IMG/VR virus record: IMGVR_UViG_3300006753_000011 | Coordinates: 1-48,454 of that record | DNA length: 48,454 nt | DNA from: a virus | Direction: 5' to 3' (one strand) | In this document: positions 25,398 through 34,300 of the stretch, in pieces | Numbering within the stretch: the first letter of the stretch is position 1 | How the letters are laid out: each line of letters opens with the position of its first letter | Notes under the pieces: generated by a model | Database searches by the model: none | What the model was told of the DNA's origin: nothing | Seen by the model: the letters and a program-made list of their open reading frames with translations, nothing else | Program-made: the position numbers and the translations under genes

Positions 25398-28300
25398 AAT
25401 TCCTCTGCGCACTTCTCTTGCCAACTTTTCGCAACACCTTCAGCTTCTTCGTCTTTTAGAACGTCATATGCGTCACTCATCAACAATACTAAGTATATCA
25501 TACCAGGGATTGTGCTTGGAGGGCCAACGTAGAATGGTGGCGGGACAATGCCGCCCCAATACGGGGTCATGGATGGTACTAGCATGGCCCATGCCGAGGG
25601 CAGCAAAAAGTTAGATCCAAATATATTTTCCATTACCTTTTTGGTGCAAGCCAGCTGGCCGCCTTTTTTATCGAATTCTTCATCGCTCACACCCGTCGGA
25701 TCACCTGGCCTAGGGCACGGGGCTTTGAACTTTAAGTCTGCTGCATCCTTTTCGTCCTGCAGCTCCTGAATTTGCGCTAGAAGGCCCGCATACTGGCCAA
25801 CCATCTCCATAAGCCCATCAGCTGTTTCGGTAAACTCACCCCATGTTGTTGTCCATTTTGGATCATTATCGCCGGCGCTGTCGGGGGCGGGCTTGAAGGT
25901 CTCATCCTTGACACCATCAGGCGCTTCAGGGTCGTCTGGAAGCGGCCGATACTCTACTTTCCAATCTTTTATATCTCCTTTCAACTCCATTGTGATATTA
26001 CCGTCTTCGTTGAGGTCCGTGCCTGGAATCGTGGATCCATCGCCGCCTTCCGGATCTACCAACTTTGGGCCGGCCTTCTGGGCAAATCCAGTTTGCATGC
26101 CCTCGATGGCCGGCTTCATCATTGCAATGGTCATTTCAACCTTCGCAGCTGTCGAATTGGCAGCATCAATTGCTCCTTGCAGCCCCATCGCATATGCGTT
26201 ATAAGTTGTTTCTATGGTGACAATAACCACCTGATAAACGGCTTTTGCTAAATCAATATAGAATTTAGCAATTGCAATTGCAGGATCTGTTAATTCAACA
26301 AAGCCTTTGAGAACCAAAAGCATCGCTTTATAAATAATTTCTATAATTTGCTTTGTTAAGCTTTTATCTGCACTGTTTGGGCTTGTACTTTGCACGCCGG
26401 CTAGCAGGTCATCGCGCAGGTGGTTTTTTACTGCTGACGGTATAAACGTGTAATCATCAGCACCATTTATAAGCCCCTCGAGCAAGCCCAAGATTAATAG
26501 TTTTGTTTCTTCTAGAAGTTTTGTTGGGTCACCAATAAGTTCCAATATGCAATCACTAGAATACAAAAAGCCCAAAGCCATGTATCTTTTAACTGGGATT
26601 AAATGATCAAAAACCAACTTAAATTCTGGGGAATCTTGAAGTTCAGCTAACATGCCTTTTGCGAGGTGTTTATAGTAAAACCCTCCCGGATTTTGTACAA
26701 TGGAGCGATACATGGCTTCGGGGCCAACAACATCTTCACTAACATATGCAAACTCGTTAACCATCTCATTCATGTTCATTTTTTCAGCTTCTATGTCAAA
26801 CATTCCAAGGCCATGTTTAGCATTTATAATATCTATAGATTTGCCGTCTAGGTCTTCTACAACAGGCTTGTCATAAGAAAATTCATTAAAATCATAATAA
26901 CTGTTGCCAACTTTAATTTGTCCATCAACATATTCAACTTCTCTCTCAATTTCCACAATTGGAATATGTAATTCATTAAATAACTGTGGCCACCAAGAAC
27001 CTTTCCGCTGTTCTCCAACATCCACAGTATCCTCATCGTACGACCGTGACAACTCATCTCCCCGCACGTTAATAAAGGGCCCTCCGGTATCAACAACAGA
27101 ATCATCTTTATTATATTTATGATCAGCCAAAACAATAGTTCTTTGAGACAGCCCCGCCTTAGAGTTATTCAAGCCTCTTTTGCCCATTATTGTTCCAATC
27201 GTTTCGGTGGCCTTCCACTCAAGGTGCCCCGGGGTGGCCGGGCCGGACATGTTAAGAGCCCTGCTTTGTACAACGGTGCCAAAATTACTAACATATGTCA
27301 TTCGAAGCCCCATCTTAACGCTCTTAAAAAATGGCTCAAACCCAAAACGTTCATAAAGAAGCCTAATTTTAAAATTGTCTGGTTGGTTAATCCATGGAAA
27401 GAATTTATAATTAATAAACCATGAAAAAACCTCCAGAGGAACAACACCATATATATGTGATTGAAACGGGTTAGAAACAATAACGTCGGCGCGCCGATGG
27501 TTTCTTAATATCGGGTCCGCGCCAAGAATATCACCCGCGTTGACCACATTTCCTTGACTCTCATCATCACAAATTTCGTAAGGTTCATAATCTAAATAAC
27601 GCAAATTAAGCGCGTCGCGGCCGGCCTTGGTCTGATCTTCAATTTTTACATAAGTTTGAAATACAAAATTTCCGGCTCGAGCATTAAGCCCATTTCCAAC
27701 CAAGTATTCGTGTTTATTTTCAAATTGACTTGGGTTTGCAAATAATTTATCTTGCAATATTCTCTGCACTCGATTTTTCTTGAAATAACTTTTCCCATAA
27801 TCCATCAAAGTCTTATAAGTATAATATTCACGATCTTTTAATTTATCACTGTTCGTTTCAATAGTAGGTTCATCTAAAAGCAATATAGGATCAGACGTAT
27901 AAGCTCCATGATAAGCTACAGGTACAGAGTGAAGAAAGTTTTTCTGTGAAATTCTAGATTCATTACCAGAAAAATCCTGCGTCGGAAATTGTATTCGCCA
28001 TCTTTTTTCAAAAGGATCATCTGTGTGCTTCGCCAAGTCACCACCATATAAATATTCTTCGGCTTCAGGATCTACGGAGTCTTGAAAATCAGTAGCCATC
28101 ACATCATACATCGAGGAGATGTTTTCATCGGACAACCCTAGCGCTTCGAGTATATCTCTATACTTCCAGGGCTCTTTGGCAATCTCATAGTACGTAATAT
28201 TATTCATCTCTTCTACACAATTGTCGTAAGCGTCGCCTTGTTTGTCTTTACAAATCTCGCTTATTAAAAAGACGCTTTGAAGACCCACCACATTAGCGTC

Positions 28301-31300
28301 TACGCGCAGCGCGCCCTCTGTCGTGCTATGCCCAGTCGACTGGTGGTGGGCCGTTTCCGCCAGAATCGTTAGGTTCTTAGCTAACGATTCTGGGTCTGCG
28401 GCTGCGAGTCCAGCCGCCTTATATGTTGTGTAATTTCCACCAATGCCGGTTTGAATAAACCAATTTGACAAAAACGGAGCATGATAATAAGAACTATTTT
28501 CTAGACGACCTAGGCCATAATTGTGTGTGTATGGGTTGTTGGTTAAATAAGGAACAGTCACATAATCTAAATCATATTGTTCAGACAAACCGTTAATAGC
28601 CATAGTATGGTTTGCAAGCCTCTGTTCGTTAAACCGGCCCTCTATATCGCCTAAGTATCCTTTTGACTCAAGTTCTGTTGGATACCATAAAAAATTAGTT
28701 TGTGGCGCATCATAAAGCATTTGTAACTCATCTTTAAAGCCCGCGTCCCTAGAAGTTGCTGTCGATAAAACTAAGTTTGTATTAATTTGATTTCCATATC
28801 GGAACATCCCCTTGATAATGGTGCTAATGTTGGCTGCTTCTTTCCTCATTAAATATTCAAGGCCGCTCGAGGACTCGAGCACAACTCGCACCGTCACAAC
28901 AGGAACATTTTCTTGCTTTTTCATAATGTCATTAGCAAAATATTTTAATAATTTAATATCCTCATCACCGTGGATATCTACGCGCAAATCTTTGCTCATG
29001 TTGCGAATCAACATTTTTGTCATAATTGGTTGACTAAAGACATCATCAATATCGTACGCATCCCAAGAAATTACTCCGGCAAGACATAGTTCCAGCGTAT
29101 ATACCCTTATCAGAAGAATAACAGCTCCCTCCATTAGGGCTTTTTGACTAGCTGTGTACTCGCCTTCTTGACTTTCATATACGTCCCTGCAAATTGATTT
29201 TTTGAAAAAATCAATAATTTTTGGCTTAACAGAGTCAATTTTAAAAAAGTCCGTTTCGGTACCTTCAGGAAAATTAGTTGTTGTGTCGGCTGACAACTCC
29301 TGCAACTTAGCCAGGCACCTTGGATCGTGATGTTTATCAGTAAGCGGCGTATTTAAAACCTTATCCCACAATTGTGTCATAAACTTTTGTTGATTTAACC
29401 TAGATAATCTCAATTTTCCAAATATTTCTGATGAATAGGCTAGCCTGCAGGTTGAATAATCATAAGTGCCTAGAAAATGCAAAAATTTATCACGAGAATC
29501 AGCATCAAGCTCACCACCATTGCCATATTCCCTAAGCAGTTTTTTTAATTTGTGCACCATTAGCTGTGCAAATATGGCTTGATTGTAATTTTTATTATCC
29601 GCATTGGTCATCTGATTGTCATACGTGGTAGCCAGCGATGTGGCTGCGGAATATTGAATTGCGGTCGCGGTGGCATCTGCAGCGGAAAGACCACTGAGAT
29701 CAACTGGAAATTGTGGACCTGGGCCCAGAACTGGTATTGAGCCACCTGGAGGGTTCTTCATTACTTCTTCGAGCAAGCTGCCGACCTCTTTTCCACTCCA
29801 ACCATGTTTGGTCGAAAATGTTCTTCCATAAGCACTAACATTATTCATTTGTTTTAAAATATTTTCACAATCCGAAGAATTAACAATTCCAATATCTTTT
29901 AATAAATTTTTCACCCGAGTATCATATTCCTCTGTGAATTCAAAATTGAACTCAGAGGCTTGTATGCGACTATCTTCATACATTGGCATTGTTGGATCCC
30001 ATGGTCCCGGCCAGCCTTTCTTTGTTAATGTTTGGCCAAGTAATTTTCCTTTTGCAACCTTATAACAGTCTTTCATCTTACTACTGCAAAGCGCTTTTTG
30101 ATTAATGTTTATTGGAAATTCTTGATATAACAATGTATTATCTGTAACAACACTATCAAAGCTATTTTGAGTCGAGCCAATAGACTGCAAAGCTTCGGGC
30201 TTCATAATATTTTTGAAGCTATCCAGCGCCTTCTGAGCTTTTCCGCTAGCGAGACCAAAAGCCTGGGGGTTTTTAAACGGCATTGGCCAATACAGTACAT
30301 CTGGATTGAAGTTTGTATACAAATAATAATCAAAATATTTTCTTTTTTTATTTAATTCTTCTTCTTCTAAATCTGCTTCGGCGCCGGAATGAACTCCAGG
30401 TGTTTTTATTTTATAGCCCCAGTTTAAGTTATAATACCAATCCTTATCAGCAGTGTCAATCTCCGGGAATGTATTAATGGCGGCAAGAAAGCCCTCATGA
30501 AGGCCATGCTCTTGGACCAGGAGTTCTACCGCGGCGAGTTCCTCGGGGCTCAGGCCCTCGGGTTTAATTTTCGTGATTCCCGGATTAGCACTATTATGTT
30601 GTCCGGGTACCACAAGACCACCTGCAACTTCTAGAGGGCCTTCATGAAGCTTTGGATAAACCGCCCACATATGATGCCCGGTTTTATCCCACGTGTAGTC
30701 GGCGTCTTCGCAGGCTTTTTTAGTGGTGAGTGAGATGGAGCCGAGATTTCCATATTGATCCGTGGAATGCTCATAGACATCCAGGAGTATCTCACCCCCC
30801 TCAAACCGCCTGCAAACACCTCGCTTACCTGACCACCTCTCCCAAACATACATCTGCTTGGCCAAGGATGACATCCAGAAGTCGCGCGCGTCGGCGAAGA
30901 CTTTCTTGGCCGCTCCTTCTCCTTCGACCGCCTGGCGGATCTGGTAGAAGCTTTTACCACCGATGGTGGGTGGGATTATCAGGGGGTGTTCTTCATTTCC
31001 AGGGTAAAACCTTCCTGCGGCTTCAAGTCCCTCGGGATTTTCTTGGCCATACTTAAATCCAGGATAGTCTTTGATATAGTATTCATAAACCGGTTCTTGC
31101 CCTTTTTTCCATTGTGGTATGAAATCACGCACAGCGGGATCGTATTCATAAATTAATTTAGTTTTTACATCTTGTTTGGGCATCAAAAGACCATTTAATG
31201 TCGTTGCAAAGCCCTTTTCAGTTGTCTTTCTATAAAGCGCAGGAGGAAACGTTTCTCGCATTCTAATTTCTTTAGTATTATCAAAAGCGCTAATAAATTT

Positions 31301-34300
31301 TTTATTAATAGGGGCTGAAGATTTGTTTCGCAGTGGCCAAAGAGGGCTTGTCGAATCCATGTTTTCAAGGTGGCTGTCTGGATCTCTAAAAAACTCTGTG
31401 CGCACAACAAAAACCGGCAAAATATCTGAATATTTGCGTTTGGGATTGTACTGTGCATCAAATATAACGCCTCCATCCTCTTCAATGCTTTCATACAGTC
31501 CCCACCACTTTGGATAAAGATATCGAAGAATGTCTTTTTCCAGCCCAATTGCCACTCCAATTGGCATATACATAAAAGCAGACAACCAATCGTTTTGCGG
31601 CATATCAGCATAACTAGCAATAATCTCAAATGCTGTCTCCTGGGCGGCTGATAACCCCAGTTCCCCTAAAGCTGTTTCACCCACAGTCAGGTGTTCATTA
31701 TAAAAGCCGGCCTTGTCCACGGCTTCTACCGACATACCCACAAAATTTGCAAACAATTGTTTAAAGTTGTTTCTTCCGTCGCCCCGGAGCCACCTCACCC
31801 TCTCCGTGGATGGCGTGCGGCCTATGAGCGGAGGGGTCCCATCGAGCTTGTAAAGCGCCCAAGAAGTAGATCCATCTCTTGGTATTAGACTTCTAACCTT
31901 CTGATCCAAAGAGAACATTCTAAAATACTTTCTTCTCCACTTCGCGCCGCCGGTGATTCTTGACAAGCCATAATAAATTCTCGCCCAGTCGGCAAGGCTT
32001 AATACTTTTTTATGAAAGCCGGCAGGGACGGTTGCGGTAGTGCCATCCTCGTTTTTTTTGTTGCCTAGGCGAAGTTCATCAAGATTATACGATATCATAG
32101 GCAAATTCACCGGCGAGCCCGAGTTGGGCGCGAAATGTGGACTTCCAAAATAAGGGCTGCCTAGGCCGCCGTTGCCAGGGGCTGGTATGGTACCATGGAG
32201 TTCTACCTCTTTAGGAAATTTATGTGCATATACCTCTTTTGCATATAACTTCATCATACCGCGGACGTGCTTTAATTGAGACGCGCCGGGAAATTGGTTC
32301 GTATACGTCCCAACCGCGTTGACAAAGTTTAAGGGAAGCGCTGATTTATAAATTCTACCTGATTCGGATTTAATATCTCCCGCAAAATGACCAATATTTA
32401 AAACAGTTTTTGCTTTATCGCCCTTTAAACCACCATCCTTCAGTGACCGAGTGCCAGTGCCATGGGGGACCGCCCTGAAGGCCTCTTTCTCTGGCCATAA
32501 TGATATTCCTGCACGACTATATCCTAAAATATTCACAGCACTTCCGCGCGAGGAGGCAGGAACATTCTCTGTTTTAGTATAAGTTAAAATAGTATTTACA
32601 ACATTATCAGAGTTATATTTTCCTAATGCATCCTCACGTTCTTTTTTATTTAACGTTCGGCCGGCGGCCGGCACTAGAGACCTTTCAAGGGGTACCAAAA
32701 CTAATTTTTCAATTTTTTCTTTCGTTGCGTCATTCATCGCTCTATGCGCTTCGATCATTTCTTCCGGATTATTCAACAACTCTACTGCTCGTGGCGGTTG
32801 AGACAAAAATTTAACACCTTGCAAATCTCTAATCATAGCAGCCTTTACGCCATCTAAAAAGTTGTCTGTAACTTTAGACATAGTATCTTCCATGGCAGGT
32901 GGAAGTTGAAAATATCCATTTGGGCCGCACGGGTGCGGAAGCATTGTTTCTAGAACATCTGAATCTGGAAATATAAATCCTGCGAAATTTCTTACTTTAT
33001 TACGAAGATCTTCCAATTCTTTTTGAATTTGCACATCACATTCTTCTGTTGTGAGGCCTTCCATCTGTAGTTCGGCGCATCGAGCATCCCAATCATATTG
33101 TGCATCGCATGCATCCAAAAGAAGTGGTTCTGTTGCTTGAATTGCGTCACAAATTTGCAAATCAACGTTTTCGCTAAGATCGATAAATATTTGTCTTACA
33201 TCTGCAGAATTGTCAATACCAGTTCCCCACACTAGTGGCCATTTTTCTTTCGTTCTTTGCAAAATTTGCGTAACCGTAAGCTCTATGGCGGTACCCTGCA
33301 ACATACCACATAGTTGTAAAGGACTTAGATAATCAATAATATCCCTCAGCCATGCAAGAAAATTAGGCTGCGGATCTGATTTTGGAAGATTTCTTGCAAA
33401 ATTATCCAAAGTCGGAAGAGGAATTGTTGGTGGTGCAGGGCGCGCAGATGGTCGTCGTGGGGCCTCCACCGCTGCCTCCTCAAGACATTTTTCCAGAAGA
33501 TCTTTCAAGATTAAACTGAGTATTTCACCCAATATCATCCCCACCATCATTGCAAACGTAGCAACCAACTTATCTGCATAGTCTTTAATAAGATCATCCG
33601 TTGGTAAATCAGAAGGCATAGCCACAGAAGGAATTGAATCAAACGGATTTCGAAATTGTCTTTTGAGCCTAGCTGTAAGGTTATCCCACCAATTTTTCCA
33701 TGCTTGTACAAAATCTCCTGGTCGGGTAAAAAGCAGTCCAGGCATTTGTAACAAAGGTCCAACAATAGCTTCACAAATTGCCTGCAAATCCACAATTCGT
33801 TTCAAAAATAGAACAAACTCTTTAGCTTCTTTTGCTGTATTTTTAATATTAGTACCAGATTCAGCTGAGCCGGGAAGGTGGGGAACAGGCGCGTGGTATC
33901 CCGGGGCGTCGGGGTCCTCAGCACGTCTTTCCAAGTCTTCGCCAAACTTCTCAAACGCCTCTGCAGCCGTAATTATGCCACCTGCAATATCGGGCGTTGG
34001 AGTCATGATAGCTTTAATAAGGCTCGGGCTAACCTGCAAAAAACCATCCTTAACCAGCGCAGCGCGGGCCTCTGCCTTACTAAACCCACTTTCAATATAG
34101 GAATCTTCCAAGGCTGTAATTTCTTCAAATGAATATAGCTGAGAGTTTTCTCTATCGACTGGATCCTCCCAAAATGGCTCAACGGCTATAGGCGTTCCTT
34201 TGCGCTCCAATGCCGCTATTTCACCAATCAGGTGAGTGCCGTGTGGAAAGGCCGGGGGGTCCGGCGGGATGCCTATTGCGTACCGGTATTCTACGGTGCC

